Of a stretch of 51,853 nucleotides of DNA, positions 33,616-40,521 are shown in pieces. Every line of letters begins with the position of its first letter. Position 1 is the first letter of the stretch. The notes beneath the pieces were generated by a model, which saw only the letters and a program-made list of their open reading frames with translations, did no database searches and had not been told where the DNA came from. Source of the DNA: DAOUBA01 sp034432855 (GTDB lineage: Bacteria; Chloroflexota; Anaerolineae; B4-G1); NCBI GenBank assembly GCA_034432855.1, contig DAOUBA010000229.1:1-51853 (forward strand). Direction: 5' to 3'. The translations under genes were made by a program, and so were the position numbers.

Positions 33616-34856
33616 CCGGAGCCGGGAGGGAGGAGGATTCGGCCGGCGTCGTAGGCCAGTTGGCCGCGTAGGAATACCCGTTCCACGCGGCCTTTTATTT
33701 TGCGCCCCGTGAACGGTGACCAGCCACATTTGGTGAAGAATGGCCGCTCGCCGATGACCCATTCGGCCTCGGGGTCCACCAGTGTCAGGTCGGCGTCGTA
33801 GCCGGGGGCAATGCGGCCCTTGCGCGCAAGGCTAAAGATGCGCGCGGGGCCCTCCGCCATCAACCGCGCGATGGATTGCGGCGGTAGTTTTCCCAGCATC
33901 AGCGCCAGCGCTGTCTCCAGGCCCGGAACGCCGGCGGGCGGGTTGGCGCTGTGTTTTTCCTCCAGCGTGTGCGGTGCATGGTCGGTGGCGATGCAGTCTA
34001 CCCTATCCAGGCTGTCCCACAATGCCTGCACGTCCTCCGGCGGGCGGAGCGGCGGGTTCATCCGGCCAAGCGGCCCCAGATGTGCCTCGTCGGCGGCGGT
34101 GAGGAACAGGTGATGCGGCGCGACTTCGCAGGTGACCGGGACGCCGCGTGCCTTTGCGTCGCGGATGAGGGCGAGTTCCTGCGCCGTAGAGACATGGCAG
34201 ATATGCAGCCGACGTCCGAAGCGCTCGGCCAGTGTCAGGACACGTGCGGCGGCCAGCGCCGCGCACAGCGGCGGGCGACGTTCCCCGCGCGCGGCAAAGT
34301 AGGCGACCGCTTCTTCGTCTTCGGCGTGGACGGCGAGCACGCCGGGGTAGCGCTCAAAGTGGGCCAGTTGTCCCGCCAGGTCGGCGACGAGCAGGCTACC
34401 GGTACTGGAGCCCATGTAGAGTTTCAGGCCGACGGCGCCCTGTAGCGCGGCGGCCTCCTCCGCATTGTCGGCTGTCGCGCCGACGAAGAGGCCATAGTCG
34501 CAGACGGCTTTGGCGGCGGCCAGGGCGCGCGCTTCGGCCAGCGTCTCGCGGTCGGTGATCGGGGGTTGCGTGTTGGGCATCGCCAATACGGTGGTCAAAC
34601 CGCCAGCCAACGCTGCCTGTGTGCCGGTCGTCCAATTCTCCTTGTGCTCGCCGCCCGGTTCGCGCAGGTGGACATGGGGGTCAATCAGGCCGGGGAAGAC
34701 GAGCAGCCCATCGGCATCTATGATTCGTGCGCCGGGCGGGGCGCTCAACCGCGGCCCGACGGCGACGATGGTCTCGCCCTCGACCAACACGTCGGCGCGT
34801 TCGACGGACTTGTTCGTGACCACGAGACCGTTGCGCACGAAGGTGGTCAGCCTCAT
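33600..34856 (-). CDS. pyrC: Dihydroorotase
   Basis: A 418-aa dihydroorotase, third step of UMP synthesis. Metal and substrate residues are visible: DPHVHLREPG, the carbamylated Lys in VGLKLYMG, VHAEDEEAV, ICHVSTAQE, TCEVAPHHL and CIATDHAPH. Last gene of the pyr operon; its ATG is 52 bp after the HicB-like gene. The stop lies in repeat array A and overlaps the MFS stop by 4 bp. Confidence 0.95.
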   Translation of the reverse strand: MRLTTFVRNGLVVTNKSVERADVLVEGETIVAVGPRLSAPPGARIIDADGLLVFPGLIDPHVHLREPGGEHKENWTTGTQAALAGGLTTVLAMPNTQPPITDRETLAEARALAAAKAVCDYGLFVGATADNAEEAAALQGAVGLKLYMGSSTGSLLVADLAGQLAHFERYPGVLAVHAEDEEAVAYFAARGERRPPLCAALAAARVLTLAERFGRRLHICHVSTAQELALIRDAKARGVPVTCEVAPHHLFLTAADEAHLGPLGRMNPPLRPPEDVQALWDSLDRVDCIATDHAPHTLEEKHSANPPAGVPGLETALALMLGKLPPQSIARLMAEGPARIFSLARKGRIAPGYDADLTLVDPEAEWVIGERPFFTKCGWSPFTGRKIKGRVERVFLRGQLAYDAGRILLPPGSGQPTN

Positions 34857-34908
34857 TTACGCCTCATCGAACTCTGCGCTCAATGCCCAACTGTCGCATC
34901 AGCGTACT

Positions 34909-35166
34909 TCATGCCGGCACCATCACGTGGGATTGGAAGGGGGTAGAGGAGACGACCTTCAATGATTTGGGCAATGGATCGCCTGCTGCGCACATCGAGG
35001 CGATCAGCGCCGCCGCCACCCCCGGGGCCAGTTCTAGGACTTCCTCGATGGTGTCACCGACCACGAGGAGATTGGGCAGGTCGGGGCTGGTTGCCAGGTA
35101 GTGGTAATCGCCGCCGTCATCCAGTTCTTCAACCTCGATTGGTAGATCGTACAGTAACTCGGCCAT
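34909..35166 (-). CDS. HicB-like small protein
   Basis: An 85-aa protein with the HicB/UPF0150 partial RNase H-like pattern (IEVEELDDGGDYHYLATSPD, LLVVGDTIEEVLELAPGVAAAL). HicB proteins are antitoxins of HicA RNases, but no hicA is visible in the 52 bp before pyrC or upstream, so this is an orphan or has another role. It sits inside the pyr operon with AGGAGGAAGG before its ATG. Confidence 0.7.
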   Translation of the reverse strand: MAELLYDLPIEVEELDDGGDYHYLATSPDLPNLLVVGDTIEEVLELAPGVAAALIASMCAAGDPLPKSLKVVSSTPFQSHVMVPA

Positions 35167-35188
35167 CCTTCCTCCTGGTTACAATCTA

Positions 35189-35791
35189 CTATTCCTTTCC
35201 GATCTTGTCAAGGCGACCTGTGGCCCACAACCGGGTCGGCGTGGCAATCCAATTCATCCGCTGATCGTTTTCGGTGCAGGGAAGTTCGTCGGTCAGACAT
35301 TCTTCGTAGGTGATGCCGACGCGCAGGGCCGGCATGGTTGTCAGGAAGCGGTCATAGTAGCCACCGCCCCAGCCTAACCGCACTCCAGACCGATCGAAGG
35401 CTATACCGGGCACGAGTGCTATGGCGATCTCGGCCGGTTCGATGACCGGCAAATCTGCCGCCGGCTCGAGGATCCCGAAGCGATGGCGCGCCAACCGTGC
35501 AGGTTCATAGGGGTGGATCACCAGATCGCGGCCCTGGATGCGGGGGACGGCCCAGCGGATGTGGGGCAGGAGATCGAAGAGCATGCTCAGGTCGGGTTCG
35601 TTGCGGAAGGCGAGGTAGGTGAGGATGGTGGGTTGGTTGGTTAGTTGGTTAGTTGGTTGGTTGGCGAGTTGGGTGGGGAGCCAGGTGGCAAGGCGGTGGC
35701 AGAGGGCGGCGGAGGCGGCGGCGACGGCCTCGGCCGGAAGGGATTCGCGTAGCGAGCGGAAGTGGCGACGGAGTTCGGATTTGTTTCTCAT
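35189..35791 (-). CDS. 5-formyltetrahydrofolate cyclo-ligase
   Basis: A 200-aa protein of the MTHFS/YgfA family. It has the N-terminal RxxxRxxR-type helix (MRNKSELRRHFRSLRESL), VPRIQGRDLVIHP, VPGIAFDRSGVRLGWGGGYYDRFL (the nucleotide-binding signature) and the TDELPCTENDQRM end. It converts 5-formyl-THF to 5,10-methenyl-THF. Residues LANQPTNQLTNQPT come from repeat array B inserted in frame before the ILTYLAF strand. The ATG overlaps the stop of pyrK. Confidence 0.9.
   Translation of the reverse strand: MRNKSELRRHFRSLRESLPAEAVAAASAALCHRLATWLPTQLANQPTNQLTNQPTILTYLAFRNEPDLSMLFDLLPHIRWAVPRIQGRDLVIHPYEPARLARHRFGILEPAADLPVIEPAEIAIALVPGIAFDRSGVRLGWGGGYYDRFLTTMPALRVGITYEECLTDELPCTENDQRMNWIATPTRLWATGRLDKIGKE
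35629..35665. repeat. GGTTAGTT array B, inside the cyclo-ligase gene
   Basis: About four and a half octamer units. The array keeps the frame and adds a NQPTNQLTNQPT stretch to the protein. Confidence 0.9.
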
Positions 35792-36639
35792 TTGGTATGC
35801 GGGCCTATGGGCAACCGCCGTCCGGCGGCGCTGCGGCGTGCGTGGCCGAAATCGCGCAGGTTATCCAGTTGCTCCGCTGTGAATACGGGCCCATCCCGGC
35901 AGACCAGCAATCCATCCAGCGCGCATTGTCCGCAGATGCCAAAGCCACACTTCATATAGCGCTCCAGGCTGAATTGGCCGGGCAGCCCACGCTCGCGGCA
36001 CAGACGGTGGAGCGCGACGAGCATTGGTTCAGGGCCGCAGGCGTAGAGGGTCGGGGCGACGTACCCTTTCGATCTCGATTTGTAGGGTGCATCGCCCGTA
36101 CAGGTTAGTTGGTTGACGAGGGTGGTGACGTAGCCGTGAAAGCCGACGGTGCCGTCGTCGGTGGCGAGGTGGAGCGGTATCCCTAGCGCACGAAAGTGCT
36201 CGACGTAGAGGAGTTCGTCGGCGGTGCGGGCGCCGAGGGCGATGGTGGTGGGGATACCTTGTTGAACGGCCTGCGCGGCCAAAAAGTGCAGCGGGACGAT
36301 GCCGCACCCTCCGCCCACCAGCAGCGCCGGTCGCTCCGGTTGGAGGGTGAATCCCCGCCCGTAGGGGCCGCGCCAGCCCAGCCGGTCGCCGACTTTGCGC
36401 TGGTGCAGGGCGGTGGTGAAAGGGCCAACCCGCGCAACGGTCAGCGTGAGCGGAGCGGGCCAGGCGATGGACATCGGTTTTTCGTCCACGCCGGGAAGCC
36501 AGAGCATCACGAATTGCCCCGGCTGCGCCTCCGGCGCTTGGGCATCGAGCACAAAGGTGCGCACGGCGCGGGTCTCTTCGCGGATCTCGACGATGCGGAC
36601 GGTTTGGGGTAGATTGGCATGTCGTCTGTCCGAGGTCAT
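35788..36639 (-). CDS. pyrK: Dihydroorotate dehydrogenase electron transfer subunit
   Basis: A 283-aa PyrK that passes electrons from class 1B PyrD to NAD. It has an FAD region (PGQFVMLWLP, EKPMSIAWP), the NAD part (LLVGGGCGIVPLHFLA, LYACGPEPML) and a C-terminal 2Fe-2S motif CGFGICGQCALDGLLVC. ATG 36639 overlaps the stop of TumE (ATGA), so translation is coupled to a toxin gene. Between HGYVTTL and LYACGPE is a roughly 20-residue insert encoded by CCAACTAACC plus a REP palindrome (36054-36097). Confidence 0.9.
   Translation of the reverse strand: MTSDRRHANLPQTVRIVEIREETRAVRTFVLDAQAPEAQPGQFVMLWLPGVDEKPMSIAWPAPLTLTVARVGPFTTALHQRKVGDRLGWRGPYGRGFTLQPERPALLVGGGCGIVPLHFLAAQAVQQGIPTTIALGARTADELLYVEHFRALGIPLHLATDDGTVGFHGYVTTLVNQLTCTGDAPYKSRSKGYVAPTLYACGPEPMLVALHRLCRERGLPGQFSLERYMKCGFGICGQCALDGLLVCRDGPVFTAEQLDNLRDFGHARRSAAGRRLPIGPHTK
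36054..36097. repeat. REP palindrome inside pyrK
   Basis: GGGCGACGTACCCT (36054-36067) pairs with AGGGTGCATCGCCC (36084-36097) at 12 of 14 positions. It is related to the REP at 39090-39151 (GGGCGACGCATCC). It encodes GDAPYKSRSKGYVAP in frame and is joined to a short CCAACTAACC unit. Confidence 0.75.
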
Positions 36640-36986
36640 ACGTGGCCTGGGTGAAAACGAAGAGAGTCTATTTCGTTGAGGAACGTTTCGAAGGAGACAG
36701 GGTCGCAAGGACGATGGACTTGAGGATTGTCAGGCGGGTGTACGTGCCAGCCAGACTTGGCGTTATCTTTTCCATACATGCGCTGCCTTCCGGCAATGAG
36801 GGCAAAGGCGGTCTTGTGGGTTGCCGCGTTGTAGAACACCTCGATGAATGAACCATCCACCAGGTAGACGCGCATCTTGAGAATGTCGAGATCCAGAGTG
36901 TGCACTGTGTAGCCGGCGACGATGGACGAACGCTCGCAGGCAATGACAATCTGTTCGAGGAGATCGTTCGGAGTCAGATCAGCCAC
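36636..36986 (-). CDS. TumE-like toxin (DUF6516)
   Basis: A 116-aa protein with the pattern of the TumE/DUF6516 family: LKMRVYLVDGSFIEVFYN, KTAFALI, MYGKDNAKSGWHVHPPDNPQ and VSFETFLNEI. The family is paired with TumA antitoxins; the biochemical target is not apparent here. GTG 36986 is chosen, with GGAG 11 bases upstream; it overlaps the TumA gene by 13 bp. The stop overlaps the pyrK ATG. Confidence 0.7.
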   Translation of the reverse strand: MADLTPNDLLEQIVIACERSSIVAGYTVHTLDLDILKMRVYLVDGSFIEVFYNAATHKTAFALIAGRQRMYGKDNAKSGWHVHPPDNPQVHRPCDPVSFETFLNEIDSLRFHPGHV

Positions 36987-37312
36987 CCGTATACGTTCTC
37001 CAGGCGTTGTTTCTGGGTGACCAAGGCCTCCCACTCCAGATAGTCTCGCTCGGCTTCCCAGTGGTAATCCTCATCCCGTTCTGTAGACTCCCACTGCTGG
37101 CGGTATTCCTCGAATGACATCCCGTACTTGTCTTCAAAGGCGCGCAGCCCTGCTTCTATCTGTGCCTGCCGGTAGGCAATGGCGTCCCGTAGTACCAGCA
37201 GCAGAGCAGCATCTGGCCGTGTTTCACCTGTCAGTTCTCGCAATGCCCGTGCGGTGCTTGTGGGAAGCACGAGAGCGGTCGTACTTTCTACTGGCATGTT
37301 TTCTGTTGCCAT
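36974..37312 (-). CDS. TumA-like antitoxin
   Basis: A 112-aa charged helical protein, with LPTSTARALRELTGETRPDA as a possible DNA-binding N-terminus and the EEYRQQWESTERDEDYHWE stretch near the C-terminus. Antitoxin assignment is by pairing with the TumE-like gene, which it overlaps. It has AGGAG before its ATG and its own consensus promoter at 37360-37387, so the toxin pair can drive pyrK and downstream genes. Confidence 0.6.
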   Translation of the reverse strand: MATENMPVESTTALVLPTSTARALRELTGETRPDAALLLVLRDAIAYRQAQIEAGLRAFEDKYGMSFEEYRQQWESTERDEDYHWEAERDYLEWEALVTQKQRLENVYGWLI

Positions 37313-37359
37313 CCCCTTGCTCCTGAATCCTGCTTCCAGAATCAGCGGATCGCACTTTC

Positions 37360-37387
37360 ATTATACTCCCGGCCAGCCTGCTGTCAA
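37360..37387 (-). promoter_or_regulatory. Internal consensus promoter for TumA/TumE, pyrK and downstream genes
   Basis: On the minus strand TTGACA (37382-37387) and TATAAT (37360-37365), both perfect, with a 16-bp spacer, 47 bp before the TumA ATG. Confidence 0.8.
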
Positions 37388-37487
37388 TCGGCAATCGAAG
37401 ATATGCAGGCCGGCAGGCAGGCGGAGGTCATCCTCGCCGCACTCCCGGCGGACCTCCAGCAACAAATCCTCGCCTGGCTCGAACCAT

Positions 37488-37547
37488 AACCAACCAACCA
37501 ACTAACCAACCAACCAACTAACCAACCAACCAACTAACCAACTAACC
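37488..37547. repeat. AACCAACTAACC array C at the pyrD 3' end
   Basis: About 60 bp of degenerate AACCAACC/AACTAACC octamers on the plus strand, the opposite orientation from arrays A, B, D and E. The pyrD stop codon (37534-37536) and last codons lie inside. Confidence 0.9.
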
Positions 37548-38466
37548 TTCCCCTCACCTCCTCCACCCGCGCGTACCCGTGCCGCGCCATATACTCGCGC
37601 AGTTCGTCACACACCTGCTGAAAGACCTCAATACCCCGATAGTAGACCGCGCTACCGATGCCGACGGCGGTCGCGCCCACCAGGAGCATCTCGACCGCAT
37701 CCCGGCCGCTCGCCACACCGCCCACGGCCACCACCGGCACGTCCACTGCCCGGCAAATGTCGTACACGCAGCGCACGGCGATGGGGCGGATCGCCGGGCC
37801 GCTCAGGCCGCCGGTGGTGTGTGCCAGCACGGGTCGGCAGGTCTCGATGTCCACGATTAGCCCTGGTCCCAGGCTGTTGATCGCGGTGATGCCATCGGCG
37901 CCGGCCTCCACCACCGCCCTGGCGATCTCGACCACGTCGGTCACGTTGGGCGAGAGTTTCACCAGCACGGGGATGTCGGTGTTCTGCTTGACCCGGCGGG
38001 TGACCTGCGCGGCGACGTAGGGGTTGGCGGCGAACATCTGGCGGTAGCGGTCGTCAATGTTGGGGCAGGAGATGTTGACCTCGATCAGGTCCGGCTCGGC
38101 CTCGGAGATGAAGCGGGCGATGGTGCCAAAGTCATAGATGCTCTCGGCAAAGATGCTGGCGATGATCGGCACGCCCAGCGGGGCCAGTTGCTCCTTCGCG
38201 GCGCGGATCTCTTCGACCATCACCTCGACGCCGGGATTGGAGAGGCCCACGGCGTTGATCAGCCCTTGCCCCCAATCGAGCACCGTCGGGTTGTGGTGGC
38301 CGGAGCGCGGTTGGAGGCTACACGATTTGGTGGTAATTGCCCCGGCGCCGGCGTGCACCACGCGCACCATGACCTCGTGGCTCAGCCCCAGGATGCCGGA
38401 GGCCAGCACCGTGGGATTGGGCAATCGCACACCGCAGAGGGTGGTGGAAAGGTCAATCTCGCTCAA
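37534..38466 (-). CDS. pyrD: Dihydroorotate dehydrogenase, class 1B catalytic subunit
   Basis: A 310-aa FMN enzyme that oxidises dihydroorotate. ASGILGLSHEV, the active-site loop NISCPNIDD with catalytic Cys (class 1B), LVKLSPNV, and AVGGVASGRDAVEMLLVGAT for phosphate binding. The start is a TTG overlapping the pyrE TGA, with no good ribosome site, because the upstream sequence is repeat array D; translation probably depends on coupling. The stop is in array C. Confidence 0.93.
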   Translation of the reverse strand: MSEIDLSTTLCGVRLPNPTVLASGILGLSHEVMVRVVHAGAGAITTKSCSLQPRSGHHNPTVLDWGQGLINAVGLSNPGVEVMVEEIRAAKEQLAPLGVPIIASIFAESIYDFGTIARFISEAEPDLIEVNISCPNIDDRYRQMFAANPYVAAQVTRRVKQNTDIPVLVKLSPNVTDVVEIARAVVEAGADGITAINSLGPGLIVDIETCRPVLAHTTGGLSGPAIRPIAVRCVYDICRAVDVPVVAVGGVASGRDAVEMLLVGATAVGIGSAVYYRGIEVFQQVCDELREYMARHGYARVEEVRGRLVG

Positions 38467-39170
38467 TGGTTAGTTGGTTCGCTGACTCGCTGACTCGCTG
38501 ACTCGCTGCCTCGCTGCCTCTTGAGGTAGGCCAGGACCTCGTCGTATTGCGCGGGGGTGATGCGGCCCGAATCGTGTAGCGTATCCAGGATTTCGGTAAG
38601 GCGGAGGATGGCGTGGAGGCGGTAGCCGCGTCGGGCGAGGTCGTCGGCGCCCCCTTGCTTGCGGTCAATCAGCACCAACACGTCCCGCACCTTCAGCCCC
38701 GCTTCCTCCAGCGGCGCGATGGCCTCCAGTTTGCTGTCGCCGCGCGTGATCAGATCGTCCACCAGCAGCACCGTCTCCCCTGTGTTGAAAACCCCCTCGA
38801 TGGCGCGGCGTGTGCCGTGTTGCTTGACCTCCAGGCGCGGGTAGATCAGCGGGCGCTCCATCTCCAGGGCCAGCGCCGTGCCGATGGGCAGGCCTGCGTA
38901 AGGGATAGCGGCGATGCGATCGAAGGGAATCTCGCGGGCCACGTCGGCCATGGCCTGGGCCACCTTGCGCAACAGTTGTGGATCGCTCACCAATAGCCGC
39001 AGGTCAATATAGATCGGCGAGGTAAGGCCGGATTTGAGCGTGAACGTGCCGAATTGGATGCAGCCGGCGTCGAAGAGGTGGTTGGGCAGGGGCGACGCAT
39101 CCCTCCGGCCTTTCATGGTTGTCGGAGATTGATTTGCCGGATGCGTCGCCCGTACAGATTGGGTCGTCAT
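38463..39170 (-). CDS. pyrE: Orotate phosphoribosyltransferase with repeat-derived ends
   Basis: A 235-aa OPRTase. PRPP site VLLVDDLITRGDSKLEA, IPYAGLPIGTALALE, KQHGTRRAIEG and CIQFGTFTLKSGLTSPIYID are seen. ATG 39170 overlaps the pyrF stop and has GGGAGGCAAG directly before it. About 29 N-terminal residues precede the usual start of the fold; they are encoded by a REP palindrome (39090-39151). The C-terminus (ESASQRVSEPTNH) comes from array D. An internal ATG (MKGRRD) at the palindrome is a less likely start. Confidence 0.92.
   Translation of the reverse strand: MTTQSVRATHPANQSPTTMKGRRDASPLPNHLFDAGCIQFGTFTLKSGLTSPIYIDLRLLVSDPQLLRKVAQAMADVAREIPFDRIAAIPYAGLPIGTALALEMERPLIYPRLEVKQHGTRRAIEGVFNTGETVLLVDDLITRGDSKLEAIAPLEEAGLKVRDVLVLIDRKQGGADDLARRGYRLHAILRLTEILDTLHDSGRITPAQYDEVLAYLKRQRGSESASQRVSEPTNH
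38469..38520. repeat. GGTTAGTTGG and CGCTGACT array D at the pyrE-pyrD junction
   Basis: One GGTTAGTTGG unit followed by CGCTGACT and CGCTGCCT octamers. They encode the end of PyrE; the pyrD start codon lies just outside. Confidence 0.85.
39090..39151. repeat. REP palindrome in the pyrE 5' coding region
   Basis: GGGCGACGCATCC (39090-39102) is the perfect complement of GGATGCGTCGCCC (39139-39151), with further complementary bases inside (CTCCGGC/TTGCCGG). It begins about 17 bp into the gene and is translated in frame. Confidence 0.9.
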
Positions 39171-39991
39171 CTTGCCTCCCGGAGTTGATTGATGCGATCG
39201 CGCAGGGCGAGGGCGGCGGCGCGGGCAGCCTGGGCGAAATCGGGCCCCGACGAGGCGTAGAGGATCTCGCGCGAGGAGTTGATGACCGGGCCGAGACCGC
39301 CGGCGGTCGGGCCGTGGGCGACGGCAGCCTCGGCGCTGCCTCCCTGTGCACCGACGCCGGGGATGAGGAAGGGCAGGGTGGGGGCCAGTTCGCGCAGGCG
39401 CGCCAGTTCGTGCGGATACGTCGCGCCGACGACCAGGCCGCACGCGCCGGGATTCTCTGCGTCCCATTGCACGGCCAGCCGCGCGATCTCTTCGTACAGC
39501 GGATGATCGCCCACAAGCCGATCTTGCACGTCGGGAGCGGAGGGGTTCGAGGTGCGCGCGAGCAGGAAAGCGCCGTGCCCGGCGTCGGCGATGAACGGGC
39601 GCACGCCGTCCAGTCCCAGGTAGGGGTTGACGGTCACCCCGTCCGCGCCGATGACCTCGAAGGCGAAGCGGGCGTAGGCGGCAGCGGTGTGGCCGATGTC
39701 GTTGAACTTGGCGTCGAGGATCACCGGGATGGGATCGGGGATCGCCGCGACGACGGTCTGGAGCGCGCACAGGCCATCCGGCCCCTCCGTCAGCCAGAAG
39801 GCCAGATTCGGCTTGAAGGCGCAGACCAGGTCGGCGGTGGCTTCGACGATGGCGCAGCCGAACGTCAACAGCGGGTTCTCGGTGTCGCGTACTGCCTCGG
39901 GCAGTCTCTCCATCACCGGGTCCAGACCGACACAGAGCCAGGAGTGGTTCGTGTGTTGGGCCGTTCTTAATATAGCCAGGAAGGTCATCAT
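39167..39991 (-). CDS. pyrF: Orotidine 5'-phosphate decarboxylase, type 2
   Basis: A 274-aa OMP decarboxylase, last step to UMP. LCVGLDPVMERLP at the start, FKPNLAFW, and the catalytic loop ILDAKFNDIGHTA, which carries the Lys/Asp pair; PGVGAQGG binds phosphate. AGGAG lies 5 bases before the first of two ATGs. It sits between array E and pyrE, whose start overlaps its stop. Confidence 0.93.
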   Translation of the reverse strand: MMTFLAILRTAQHTNHSWLCVGLDPVMERLPEAVRDTENPLLTFGCAIVEATADLVCAFKPNLAFWLTEGPDGLCALQTVVAAIPDPIPVILDAKFNDIGHTAAAYARFAFEVIGADGVTVNPYLGLDGVRPFIADAGHGAFLLARTSNPSAPDVQDRLVGDHPLYEEIARLAVQWDAENPGACGLVVGATYPHELARLRELAPTLPFLIPGVGAQGGSAEAAVAHGPTAGGLGPVINSSREILYASSGPDFAQAARAAALALRDRINQLREAR

Positions 39992-40001
39992 GAGGTCTCC
40001 T

Positions 40002-40054
40002 GTTGGTTCGTTGGTTTGTTAGTTTGTTAGTTGGTTAGTTGGTTAGTTGGTTGG
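40002..40054. repeat. GGTTAGTT array E
   Basis: About six degenerate GTTGGTTC/GTTTGTTA/GTTAGTTG octamers filling the space between pyrF and the four-helix-bundle gene. Oriented GGTT on the plus strand, opposite to array F on the other side of that gene. Confidence 0.9.
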
Positions 40055-40462
40055 CTATTCTTCGATGGTGATTTCGTAGGTTGCGGAAGGTTCTTTGAGG
40101 GGGCGGGAACGTTGGAAGCTGATGTAACTGTTGATGTCTTTGGCGAGTTGGGTGAGTTCGGCTGTCCAGCGCTCGAATTGTTGTTGGGTGATCAGGGTGC
40201 GATTCAGAGCGCGGCGTAGCCAATAGCGGGTCTCTCTGAGTGAGCCACGAGCATAGTACAGGAAGCGGATCACATCGCCGGGGTGGAAACGTCCGCTGCT
40301 CTCCGCAATGTTGGCGCCGATAGAGTCGGCGGCGCAGGTCAGTTGTCTGCCAACGGTGTCTCGTGCAAATGGCTCCCAGGAGATCACAGCGTTCCATACC
40401 TCATCGGCCAACTGCTCCGCCCGCTCATACATCCGCGATTCCTCAATATCCTGGTACGGCAT
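40055..40462 (-). CDS. Four-helix bundle protein (S23/IVS-encoded family)
   Basis: A 135-aa helical protein with the family pattern LADEVWNAVISWEPFARDTVGRQL... SIGANIAESSGR, YYARGSLRETRYWLRRA and LITQQQFERWTAELTQLAKDINSYI. The family is encoded in 23S rRNA intervening sequences and in many free loci; it binds nucleic acids in some cases, and the exact function is unknown. GAGGAGGGGGGT precedes ATG 40462. The gene is flanked by arrays E and F in inverted orientation, which makes it look like a cassette inserted in the pyr operon. Confidence 0.8.
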   Translation of the reverse strand: MPYQDIEESRMYERAEQLADEVWNAVISWEPFARDTVGRQLTCAADSIGANIAESSGRFHPGDVIRFLYYARGSLRETRYWLRRALNRTLITQQQFERWTAELTQLAKDINSYISFQRSRPLKEPSATYEITIEE

Positions 40463-40479
40463 ACCCCCCTCCTCAAAAA

Positions 40480-40521
40480 CCAACTAACCAACCATCCAAC
40501 TAACCAACTAACCAACTACCA
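40480..40521. repeat. AACCAACTAACC array F at the pyrB 3' end
   Basis: Five degenerate octamers on the plus strand in the orientation opposite to array E. They hold the pyrB stop (40508-40510) and help encode its C-terminal LLGLVVG. Confidence 0.9.

Noticed and set aside
37403..37489. 28-codon plus-strand frame (MQAGRQAEVILAALPADLQQ...)
   Set aside because: No ribosome site and no recognised family; may be a remnant of a gene C-terminus, but support is too weak to annotate.
37488..37547. CRISPR array
   Set aside because: Units are about 8 bases, directly adjacent and degenerate, with no unique spacers and no cas genes.
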